A DNA stretch of 64,000 bases, taken from positions 3,062,001 through 3,126,000 of the forward strand of contig NC_081813.1 of assembly GCF_030704535.1 (NCBI RefSeq), written 5' to 3'. Below the pieces are notes generated by a model. It did not search any database. It saw only the letters and a program-made list of their open reading frames with translations, and was not told the origin of the DNA. This DNA is from Vitis vinifera (lineage: Eukaryota > Streptophyta > Magnoliopsida > Vitales > Vitaceae). Of this stretch, positions 13,901-26,188 are shown in pieces. A program made the position numbers and the translations under genes. Within the stretch, counting starts at the first letter, position 1, and each line of letters begins with the position of its first letter.

Positions 13901-16900
13901 AGGCTCTATGACTGCCCTAGGCTATGTTTCAGCACACAACCCCAAACACCTCCCTTTATTAGAGTCCCCTTGTAGAGAGAGAAAGAAAGTCGTAGAGTGA
14001 GAAAGTGTTTCCACAAATTTTGACTTAATCCCTTGTTAATGATGCCTTAATTCAACTTGTCCTGCTTTTACATTTAAGAAAAAAAGAATCTTCAGAGAAA
14101 AGTCTCATAACTCACTCCTGAGAGAAAGTGCTTCAACAAATTTTGACTTAATCCCACATTAATTAAGCCCTTTTGGAGGGTTATCAAAAAAGTGTTTCAA
14201 TAATTGAAATTTTCTTGGCCTTCTTTTTCTTTTTCTTTTCTAGCTTCTACACATTTAACAATATCCCAAGCAATTTTAAATAATTTTCTATCAAAAATAT
14301 TTTTTATATTTGATTTTATAAATAAAATTTTATTTTTTAAAATAATTTAAGAATTTTATTTTAAAAATGAAGATGGGTTAGATTTAAGAATTTAGAGAGA
14401 GAAAAATATTGGAGGTTTTAGAGAGAGGAAGTGTGATGATAGGATTTGCATGATCCCATATTTGCAGGGCTTTTGGTGCAATAAAAACATGCACCACCCA
14501 TGATGTTGTCGGAGAGAAGTGATAAGAAGTGGCCAGTCTCTTGATAAGGAGTGGGTGGACTGCATTTGCAGCCGTCAGATCAGAGATTCTTGTGATGCGA
14601 GTTGAAAAACAGATGAAATCTGCCACAGATATGTGGGAAAACTGTCAATCCAACAGCTGCAAAGCATTCTCTCTGTTCAGTTCTTGTCCATCTGATAATA
14701 ATCTACTCCGTATATTTTCTCATCGCTGTTTAATAAGTCGGGAAAAAATCGTCTGCTTATTTGTCAAAAGTACCTTAATGCCCCCCCTCATGCCCTGCTG
14801 CCCATTAATTGAAAATTGATTCATAATTAATTTCCAGTCACTTAATGTTAGAAAATGATAAGGTCCAGCCCCATTTCCGAATCTATAAGTATTGAAAAGT
14901 GAGCCAATCACCACAAAAAATTTTAATTTAGTTATGTTAAATTATTTTCATTTTATATATATATATATTTTTATCAAATTCATCACTTCAAAGATTATTG
15001 TAAAAAATAATTATTAAACCGACCCTTAAATTTTAATTTATACCATATTTTAAATTTCTATAAAAATGAAAATCTATTTTAAGAAATTTAGAATTTATTT
15101 GATCGAGTAATTTAGAAATATTTTTTCGTTTTAAAAATAAATAAAAAACTATTTTTAAAAAATTTTAATATTATTTGATCACCGTTCTTTAAAAAAAAAC
15201 TTTTAAAAACAAAAAAAAGACCAAAATTAAGAAATTAATAAATGTAAATATATAATTTTAATCATAAATAGGGTTTCTTACTCGACTCAACCCACATGTA
15301 CTTGAATTAAATTAAAGTATAAACGAAATATTAATTAAAAAAAACATTAAAGTCATGCTTGTTACATCCAAACCTACTCTTTGTAATTAAAATAATTATT
15401 TTTAAATAATAAGTCAATTTCTGGTGAAGACCTCACCCTCCTCCACACGTGAACATTAAATTAGGAAGTTGAAAAAGAAAAAGAAAAAGAAAAACGGTCC
15501 ATTTTTAGAATGAATGGTTGGGATTGCGTATCAGATGTGAACAAATAGACACATGACATTCGATTCATTTCTCCTCATGCATGAAAATCTACGTAACTGA
15601 AAATGACACGTGTCTTTGTGTCTTGTTGTGCCCAACCTTCATTCTATCCTCTACTATTTTATCTCACAAAAATTCTATTTGTTTTTTTCTTATATATTTT
15701 TTTTTCTTGGAAAGAATATTTATATTTATAATCTAAAGATTTTTATAATCGATATGTCGGTGATAAACATATACCATTGAAAAATAATGCATTTTTTTCA
15801 TAACATGTTTCCTAATTTCCATATACAAGCAAATGTCATAATCATGACATAAAGTCTAATGTTAGGTTTGTCGATATAGAATATAAATTTAATAAAGAAT
15901 TATAGTTGAGATATTCAATCAAACTAATCGAAAAAATGTAATCCGGATTATTGAAAATACATCACAAAATTTTAACCGTTGAACGATGTTGACCAAACCG
16001 TGTACATACACAAATAAAAAATAAATAAATAAAAACGTGAGATATTTAATGTAATTCGACAATTAATGCGATTATGATGTTAATCAAATGAATAATGAAA
16101 TCATACAATTGTGAAGTCCTATGAAAAAAAAAACCTATAAATTATGATTGTACAAAATCAAACTCTAAAACATAAAAAGAGGTTAAATATATGCAATAAA
16201 AGCAAACTCGTCATTCATCATATAAAAAAAATATCTAGGAGCTTGACATCTTGAACGAAGTATAATAAAACCGATAAGACTTCGTAATCCAATAAATGAT
16301 GATACAGATATATGAGATTGAAGTTAGATAAATGAGATAAAGTACAAATAAATATGATTAAAGTACAAAACATAAAATTGAGATAGGAATTAATAAGATT
16401 ATGATTGGTATAAGTAACACATACGGTAAAAATTTGATAAGGAAGATAGTAAAAACTAAAAAGGATTTTAATACAAATCTTATATTTTTTTTCATTAAAA
16501 AGAATTAATGTGACTTATATAAGCTAAAAGGTGAAAACATAATTATTATATGGTTTGATAGTGATTATAAAAAATATTTTTATTATTTATAATATTTAAA
16601 AAAATTATAATATTAAAAAAATAAAAAATATTTATTAGAATTACTATTAAAACGCGCTATATATTTGACTTAAAAATTTAGTGTATAGTGTTTTGATAAT
16701 TTTAAAAATAATTGAAATTTTAATGTTGAAAATGGTGAGATTTCACGTGTGTGGTGGACTAAATAATCAGCGCCGGATAATGTGACAACTTTAGATGAGG
16801 GCACTATGGTCATTTAGATGAATGGATGAGGGTTTGTTAACCGGACCAGCAGGTTAACCTCGAAGAAGTGACCGGTTAGGGGTTGGTCGGCTGGTACGGT

Positions 16901-19900
16901 TGGATACTGGGGAACGCATCATAGCCTGGGCTTGTGAATCTAGGACTGACTGACACGTGTCAGTTTCTAAAGTTGCTGTGAGGTGCTGGGTCCACCATCG
17001 TGTGGAAGGCTCGTGACCCTTTGGCCTCCGACCACCCAACATGTTCGACCTTTAACGCCTCATTTGTGAGTCGGCGGCATTATTACGTACTACACCTGTG
17101 ATTTTAGTCTCTCTTTTTTTTTTTTTCACACCTCGTTCTTTTGTCAATATACTGTTACTTACATACCTCCACTCTCAGCGCGTAATGGACACGCTATTAA
17201 AATTATCATTTTTATTTTTATCCCATGCGTAAAAGCAAATGGATTATTTAATCCACCATGTGCTATAAAAAAGTGGATTTGATTGGCATAACTTCTCCGT
17301 GATTAAAAAGAGTTTGAATAACTTTTACTTTATTATATATATATAATTTTTTCTTATATAAGATATAATAAACATCTTCATCAAATTGACAAACAATTCG
17401 TACGGATCAAATAAACCTCTATACTGAAGTAGAGGATTTATTCTGATATTATTTATAATAATTCATTATTACTCGGGTGAATATTATCTGTTTGAGAAGT
17501 TAAATGAGACCTAATAATTTTAAAACATGTTTAGGAACTCATATGCATATTTATATAACCACGGTGACTTCATCCCTTATCCGATATAGGATATCACTGA
17601 ATTATTTACTTATTCATCTACGTGTGCTAATTTTAGATATATGATGAGATATTATTTCATTTTATATATTTATTAAGATGAATTTTAATTGAAAATATTC
17701 TCATAAATATTCATATGAGGTAAAAACATTTAACATTTTTCACATTAGTGGCTTGTCTTAGTTTGAGTGCATTTAATGGTTTCAATGTGTACTATACAAT
17801 GAAAAATATTTGAATAAATTTTTATGTTTTCACACCATTTTTAATATTTGTTGCATTTATGATATATTTTTTTAATTACTTCTTTGGGAGTCATGATAGC
17901 GAAAAGAAATGATGGAGATGGTTGTGGCTATACAATTGATCCTTATGAATCTAATGATATGTTTTGAGGAATATATTTGACAAAGCATCATTTTGGTGGA
18001 CAACAAAGCAACTAGTGGTATTAGATATTAAAATTTCGAAGACAAAAATGTAGGATAAGATAGGAGATGAAATCGATGAAAGCAAGTCAAGCCCGATTTT
18101 AAATACGACGAATCAAAAGTTAGTTCACCGAGGTTGATAGATAAATCTATAAATCTATGGTAAACAGGTGTACATCATAGATATTTATAGACAATATAAA
18201 TAAATCAATTGAATCAAGTTTGATACATGATCAAAGATATGCAAATATTGTCTTAAGTCAAAAAGACATCATAAGACGTGACTTTAAACGATGAAACATA
18301 ATAAAAACAAATGAAGTCAGAAGAAACACTTTACAAGATGATGTACTACAAGAATTCGAAAAATAAATGCATAGATAGGATGATGTAGAGCTTATAAAAT
18401 TTCAATAAAATTAAGGTCATCAAGGTAATTAGAGGCAAGTACAAAAAAGAAAAAAAATCGTTGTTAAGAGAAAGGAAGAACATAGAGATCGATTTATGAA
18501 GACATTGTCACGACTATTATTATTATATAGGAAATCATTGGGACCATGAGATAGTTGTGGTTAATATTCATATTAAATAAAAAAGTTTATATCATAAATT
18601 ATGATATTGGTATTTAGAATAAGAATAGAAATAATAAAAATGAAGGATAAAGAAGGGTGGGGGGGAGTTAGGTAAGGACAGGAATAATAGGATGTTAGCC
18701 CAAACAGTGGAAGAACTGTAGGGAAAGACACCCGGAGGGGGTCCAACTCCCAACTTCGCCATGGTCTTTCTTGTGTGTGGAAGTCGAATCTCGAATCTTT
18801 TTTCATACAAACACATTTTTCTCTCTCTCTCTATATTATAATGGGATTGGTGGTGCAATCTGGTGCTTCGCGTACTAGAGCATGATATTAAATCAAAATC
18901 AAATCAATCAATCAGCATCAAAGAGATGGATGCAGATGGTAATGTGGGGTGGGGAGGAATCAAGGGTGAGAGATGAGTTTGAGGAATTAATAGGGTGCAA
19001 GGCGTGACACAAGAGTCACATCAAAATAAAGGAGGTGGGTACTGGCGATGATGATGATGGCATTAGATGTTATTGCTACTCAGACATGGCGCATTATGCT
19101 TAGGATAAAGCTGCCAGTCATTTCATCCTACTCACTTTGATGCCGCCTTCTTAACCGTCTGATTCTTTTCCTTTGTCTCCTGTTTGGATGTCCTACTTCT
19201 TTCTATCAATTTTCCCTGGAAAATCCTAGCTTACTGGATCGGTATCCATCCAACATTGAACATACCATCTCCATACTAGAAAATATATCAATGTTGATCA
19301 CACATCCAATTCATAACTTAATTTAAATTAGTTTTTACTTTAAATATTAAAGGTTGGTGGATAAAATTAGCTTAGATTACATTTGGTTTTTGGAAAAGGA
19401 AAAAAATAGTTAAAAAAATGGTTTTCAATATTTGATTTCATTGTAGAATATAAAAATGAAAATAAAATATAATTAAGATTTTATGTATTTTAAAATTATT
19501 TAATTTTTATGTAATAAAAATATATATATATATATATATATATAAATAATTTATTGATTTTAAATTTATTATTTTATTTTTTTCTTACTTTTTATTTTCT
19601 TTCATTTTTTTTCTTTATTTTTCTTTTTCTCATATTTTATGAAATATAGTCTTAAAATTTATTTTAAATGATGAAATTAACATATTTACTTTCATTAATT
19701 TTAACTCATATTTATTTTTATTAATTTTAAATAATAAATTTATTTATACAACATATTTAAAGTATTATAAATACATTGAAAAATCATAAAAAAATAAGTC
19801 ATCGATATAAAGTTATATTTCTAAAATATCACAACACTAACGTGAGTAAATGAAATAAAAAGATTTAAAAATTAAGAATAAATTAACTATATTGATTTAA

Positions 19901-21119
19901 CACTTGAATTAAAAATAAATTTAAATTATTTTATTAAATATATTTAATATATTTATAATTTAAATTAAGTTATTAAATCATATTAAATTATTAAATTGAT
20001 TTATTAAACACCCGATCCAACCAAACCCGATGTTTAAGAAGGTGCGAACATAATTTTATATTGCACACATTTGATTTAATTATGGTTTGCTCCACAATTA
20101 CCCAAACATGAAGCAAATTTCTATTTAATCAAACATTTTTAAAAATTAAAACTTAAAAAAAAAATCACAATTTTTTATAACTGTAAGTGAATTTTTAGGA
20201 TTGACTATGGTAGTTATTAGCTTAACGGTTAGGAATCCCACATTTTTTTCAACGTAAATCCGACAATTTTTTCTAAACCTACCTCCCACTCCTCTTTTGA
20301 GTCAACTTGATTAGACACTGATTTAGGGTTTTTTTTTCTGACAACATTAAATTCACTCAATTTCTATAAGTTCAATTCGGCACGACAATTCATTGATGCT
20401 GGACAATTTGACTTGGATTTATGAATTCTTATCCTATGTTTGACCATTTCAAAAATATTTCTGTCCACGTGGCTGCATATGCTACACAATTTTATGGGAT
20501 TTTCTATTTGCAACTAATAATTTATTTTCAAGGATTTGTGGAAGTGAGAACGCATCCAACGAGGAAAAGACATATTCATACAAACAGGATTTAGATACGG
20601 GTTCAAGTTACTTATTGAGAATGTATAATGAGAGTAGTCTCTAAATTCATATATATATATTAAAAAAATTATGATAATTAATTAATTAATCCTAAATACA
20701 AAAAAAAAAATGGTGAAAATCAATATATACAAAAATAATAATGAGATCTAATTACAAAATAAATAATAAGAGTGAGTTATTTTTACATTGTTATTAATAT
20801 TATATTTGAAAAAAAATTATGTTTATATATGAATTTTAGTTATTGATATGTTTGGAATAAGTTAACTTCCATTGATAAAAATTGCATTATTCATAGTATG
20901 TGGTTTATTTTGTTGGGCTTAATGATTTTTTATTTTAATTTTTTTTATATTCTTGAAAAGTATTAAAGAAAAAATATAAAGAAAATATTTTTTTAATATT
21001 TAATCTAGGAAAATATGATAGATATTTAAATACGATTAAAATTAATAAAAATTTTATCTATTTTAAAACTATTTAATACTTCTCTTTCTATATATATCAA
21101 TATCAACATTAATGCTAGC
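13901..21119. other. Long AT-rich intergenic region
   Basis: Promoter flank of the Aux/IAA gene at its left end, then low-complexity A/T DNA. A GC-richer patch at about 16740-17100 and a less AT-rich patch at 18640-19260 hold only short motif-free open frames. No RNA gene or conserved protein was recognised. Confidence 0.4.
19521..19545. repeat. (TA)12 microsatellite
   Basis: Uninterrupted TA dinucleotide run, preceded by a short A run. Confidence 0.95.
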
Positions 21120-21668
21120 AAATTTATGATTTCTTGTCATTCAAAGAATTTAAATGAAAATTCAACAAATCATTTCAGATACGTTAATTGATCAACCCTG
21201 TATATATGTATATATTTTAAAACCGATATTTTAATATTAAAAATTTATGATTTCTTGTCATTCAAAGAATTTAATTGAAAATTCGACAAATCATTTCAGA
21301 TACGTTAATTGACCAACCCTGTATATATGTATATATTTTAAAATCGATATTTCAACATTGCAAATTTATGATTTCTTGTCATTCACAGAATTTAATTGAA
21401 AATTCAACAAATCATTTCAGATACGTTAATTGACCAACCCTGTATATATGTATATATTTTAAAATCGATATTTTAACATTGCAAATTTATAATTTCTTGT
21501 CATTCAAAGAATTTGATTGAAAATTTAATGAATCATTTTAGATATGTTAGTTGACCCGATTCCTTTTTATATGATAATTTAATATTTTAAACTTATGATC
21601 TCTTGTTATTCAAAGAATTTGACTTGAAAATTTAACAAATCATTTCAGATACGTTAATTGACCCTGCT
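21120..21668. repeat. Satellite-like array of ~121-bp units (about 4.5 copies)
   Basis: The phrase AAATTTATGATTTCTTGTCA opens units at about 21120, 21240, 21361 and 21482, with a partial, diverged unit from about 21590. Each unit continues through TTCAAAGAATTTAA, AAATTCAACAAATCATTT, CAGATACGTTAATTGA and a palindrome-like TATATATGTATATATTTT. Units 1-3 are nearly identical, while unit 4 and the last partial unit are more diverged, as expected when an array homogenises from one side. Confidence 0.92.
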
Positions 21669-24600
21669 CATGTCCATCTATGTTTCAATTAATAGTGAAA
21701 TTGTATCCCTATTTCATGAAATTTAAGGGTAATGTGCATTTAAGGGAAAAAAGAAAAAACAAAGAAATAGGGTAAGAGTAGTAAGACGATAGAAAAGGAC
21801 ATGTTCCTACCCAACAATCGAAAAATGGGGAGTAGAGGAGAACAAAAAAAAGAAGTGTAGATGGGGAAAAATCAAACAAAAAATTTCCTTGTCGAAAGCC
21901 AAACAAACCACCCCCCAAAGGTGGCCTTAATAAAGGCAAAATTGAAAACAGATGTCCCAAATGTCTCTGTGCTCTCCACATCAATCCCTTTCTAAAGGCC
22001 CGTTTGGCATTTTTGAAGGAGTGTGTGTTTGGCGTGGAGAGATGAGAGGGCTTTTGCGTGAGAGTTGAGAGAGAGACAGGGGCTGCTGCCTCCTCTTTTG
22101 TTAGAAGAAGCTACTTTTTCCACGTTTTTAACATCAACTCATCCACCACCAAATCATTCTACTAAAACTACTCCTACAAATCCCCCCATTTTCCCATATG
22201 CTTATTCATTTTTTTTTTCATTCATTCATTCATGTGTCCTCCTTCCTTTTCACTCACTTTGCCTTTGCCTTTGTGGTAGACCCTACTACCCACTACCCTT
22301 TCTTGTTCTGCCTTTTTTTTTTTTTTTCTTGGGATATATATGATGATGATTTCCTCTATTAAGATAAATGAAATGCCCCCACTTCCTCCATCCCTTCACC
22401 TTCTATGATCCGAACTTCCCTTTTTGGCTATTCTTTTTCCTTGGTTTTTTTTTTTTTTCTTCATCTCACTCATTGCCTCCATGACTCATTCTATTGGTTT
22501 TGTCATGTCCCCCCTTTTTCCTCCTTTTCGGTCCTCTTTGGGCATTTCCTCCATCACGCGCCGCCCTAATATCTTATTCATATTTAAAATTTCCATAATG
22601 GGTTTTTCACATATGTATCATCCATTATTTATCGACTCTCATTTAGGACATTTATAACCCGAATCCGAATCGATATCATCATAACATACCCATTGTTTAT
22701 ATCTTATTTATTCATATTTTGACCTCATTTATTTATATAAATTTATACTTAATTCATATTTGTATATCTTTTTTAATGATTTAGATTTCACCGTATATTT
22801 CCAATGATCGAGATAACATTTTTCTATTGACGGTTATATCGGTGAGATTCTGATTTGATTGTGATAATTAGAAGCATGAGGTAGGTGGCTAAAAAGTTAA
22901 AGATCTTGATAACAACCATCATGAAAGCTTCTTTTCTTAATTATTGGTGAAGTGTGGATTGTATTAGTTGTGACCATGATGCAATGCATTCACGGGGGGT
23001 TCCCCTTTTCAAAAAAGCCAGTTTTGAAGCAAAAGTCTTTATTCGGAGCTCATTATTTTAGTTAAAACCATTTTCATATGACAAAGGTTACAGGGCCTGC
23101 TTCCTTTGATTCGATGATGGCTTCTTTTCGGGTTCGATTCTGCATTAAGTCAAGATTACACCCAGCAAACAAATACCCTCTTTGCTGCTGATGATGTCTT
23201 GCATTGCTAAGAAAAATGTAAGCAAAAGCATTTACTTTAACAATAAATATAAAGCAAACTCGATGACTGTAAAGCAAAGCTAATACTTTAACGACAATGA
23301 TAAAGATGGTGATGAAAATTGAAAACAAAGATGAAGCAAACATGGGAGTAATGAGCTTTACCCCGTTACAAGAAACACGGGAAAATGGTTTAGGGTTTAA
23401 GGTTTAAGATTTAATCGTAATTTCTTGTAGTCTAGGTTGATGAGGGATGAGGCTGCTTTTGATCATGGGTATATAGGGAACTGTAACCACTCTGGCTTTT
23501 TGGGGAAAAAGCCTTTGTGCGCGGAAAGAGTAGTGCAAAGGAATAATGCACCATTGGATTATTCTTTCCTCAAGATTTGAACACAACCACAAAAATTATG
23601 CTAGTGGGTGATTGAAGATAGTGTTAATAGAGGGGAAAAAGACACAGCCCTTGTGCTCCGACCACATGGATTTGAGGTTTTCTTAATCACCCATCTGCAG
23701 CCCACAACCTACACAGCCTCAAATCCTCATCAAATCCAGCAATATATGGTTTAAAAATATGATACTCAAGTAAAATATAATCAGCAAGGAAAGGGATGGA
23801 TTTCAGAGGGACCCGGTTTTCATTATGAAGGGAAAACGTGGGCAATTTAATCTGGACATCTTGGCAACTTTGTTTGAAAAAGAATCAGAGCTAGCCTTAT
23901 CTCAATTCCTCAACTACCCATTTTCCTAAGTAGCAAAGCAAGTTCCCTACATTCCCATCAAAAAGGGGAAATTTTATTCCCTTTAAAGTATAAAGGCTAG
24001 TTTTGAGGACCCTTAAGAGAAAGTAAAGGTTCTTCAAGTGGGTTTGATCATACAGTCTTATTGAAAAGGAATCAATTATATAAGCTAATCAGGCATATCA
24101 TTAGTTTCCCAACAAACAACTAGTTTCATCTAACTCTGTTCTGTCATTATCAAAAGGGGACCTGAGCATCATTAACAGTTATAGCAAATGCTTATTTCAC
24201 TTTCACTAACTTTTTTAACTACTAATAGCAATTAAACGGGCGAGTACCATGTGCATGCCGGTTTTGGTTAATGCTTCCTTTGTTGAACAAATTGAAGCAC
24301 TTCCATAGCCTGGAAGTTTTCCTAGCTTGTGAGTTTTTGTATGTTTATCTAAGTTGTGGTGACTACATGTTTTTTGATCGACTCATTGCAGATAAAATGG
24401 GGTTCAACGAATTTCTATTTTAGAGTTTTCCATAATGTATGCATACTACAAAGTAAAATGCAAGTCCTCATATGCAGATTGGTCGTCGACAGAGCCTATG
24501 CCAAGGCGTACACAGGCTATTGTCACGGACTTAGTCGTTCACTAAGCTCGTGTGGCACTTAAGCAAGTCAAGACGTTTGATCTTGTTAAGTCAGCCTTGC

Positions 24601-26188
24601 TCTCAATGCTTAGCTTACTAGGTTAAGATGCTCACGATTCAAAAGCTTAAGAAGCTTAGTAGGCATCTTGTGACACTGTGCTAACCTCAATTATGCATCT
24701 TCTAAAAACTGACAAACAATCCTAACCTTGGAAGGGAACTTGGGCATGTTGAATTCAGATCAAACACAATGGGGCAACTGCAGACACAAGGAATTAGTGA
24801 TAGCAGAACAATAATTGAGACAGCAGATTCTTAAGTAGGAATTCACCAACTCCATTGCATACTTGTCAATGGTCTCAGAAAGTAGTGCGTAGGGTTAGTC
24901 CAAACAAGCACCCGACCTAACCATATGGGCCATACTCTACATTACACAGTTATCCTTTCATAATGCTGGATTCGTTGTAGATTTGCAAGTTGGAAGCCCC
25001 ACATAAGTTATTTAATGCTGGTTTGGCTTTCATTGACTATTTGAGAATTGACCTCAGTTCTTTTAGTGTTTGTTAGGCTTTTATTGGCTGAACTGGGCAC
25101 AACTCAAATTCATTTCAGGGTGATGGTTGGATCCAACCCATCCATAACACACGTGGACAAGGACAACTTTTACTTGTTCAAATAACAATTAAGGTGAACC
25201 AGGGTCAGAAACGTATTTGCCAGTTCGCTACCATGAGTAGTTCCTACAAAGGATTGGACTGACACAATATTTGAGGTTCCAATGTAGCTGTTACACAGTT
25301 GATTCTCATCCTTCAGAGACTATGAGCATAAGAGGGGCATGATTCTAAGTTTCTGAACTTCTGGAGAATAGGGGTTATGTAGGCTTGTATAATTGGATTA
25401 TGTACTGTATGCCTGGAACGCTTGAAGCAAATTCTCACTGAAAAAAATTCAACCCAGCTCAGCCAAAAGTTACAAGCTTGGGGTTGGGGTGACATTGTCT
25501 CTTGGGTTAACGTTTTCAGTCTGGGTTTTGGAATGGGTCTGAATGGGGCTATTTTGAAGTTGGACCTAACTAATATCAGTTCCAGTACAGCATCAACCCA
25601 ACACTACTGGCTAGAAGTCGCACGCTGACATGGAGTGACACTTTGGAAGGGCACGAGGATACATGTAAAAACCTCAGAACTAATACATACAGCTAAGATT
25701 CCCATTTAATCAGCCCTTCTACCAAATCCACCTGCAGATTAAATTTATGCCTTGTACTAGGATCATTGGAAAGCATACACACCAAGATCCTATTGGGGCA
25801 GAAGGGCAGTAGTGAGGACTTCATTAAGAGGGGTAAAAACTAAAAAACCAAGTCCTCTATTTGGGAATTGATCTCCTGATATCTCAAAAGACCCTAAAGG
25901 ATGATCTTAGTTCCAGGCCACACTTGAAATAATCTTGGACTCAAATTCAACCTCAACAACATGAATGGGGCCCTTCTTTAATGCAGCTTAATCAACTAAA
26001 TCACCAACATTACCATATATCCCCATAATGCTTAAGAAACAAGAATATTATTCACTTAAAACCCCATACAGGGTTATGTAAAATGCAATTAATGGAGATA
26101 ACATCACCAGATATTGGAAAGCCGAGAGGGGAGAATCTCACAATACAGCTCTCATTATAGTTTCACTAAATCAATGGCTCAAATGCAA
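21669..26188. other. Intergenic region, no confident gene
   Basis: 21700-22680 is rich in C/T tracts and GA/CT runs and looks like promoter or leader sequence rather than coding sequence. Open frames at 22065-22343 and 21709-21984 are low-complexity (Phe/Pro/Leu-rich) and motif-free. 22860-26188 has more balanced composition but I can support no exon there; its right end is the downstream flank of the cytochrome b5-like gene. A TGTCAC...GTGACA pair at about 24520 and 24672 brackets about 155 bp and might be a small element, weakly supported. Confidence 0.35.

Noticed and set aside
14384..14914. Overlapping 60-100-codon frames on both strands
   Set aside because: Mutually overlapping, no conserved motif, and in the upstream flank of the Aux/IAA gene.
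22065..22343. 92-codon open frame on +
   Set aside because: Low-complexity Pro/Phe/Ser composition over C/T-rich DNA, no domain and no splice structure; looks like promoter or leader sequence.
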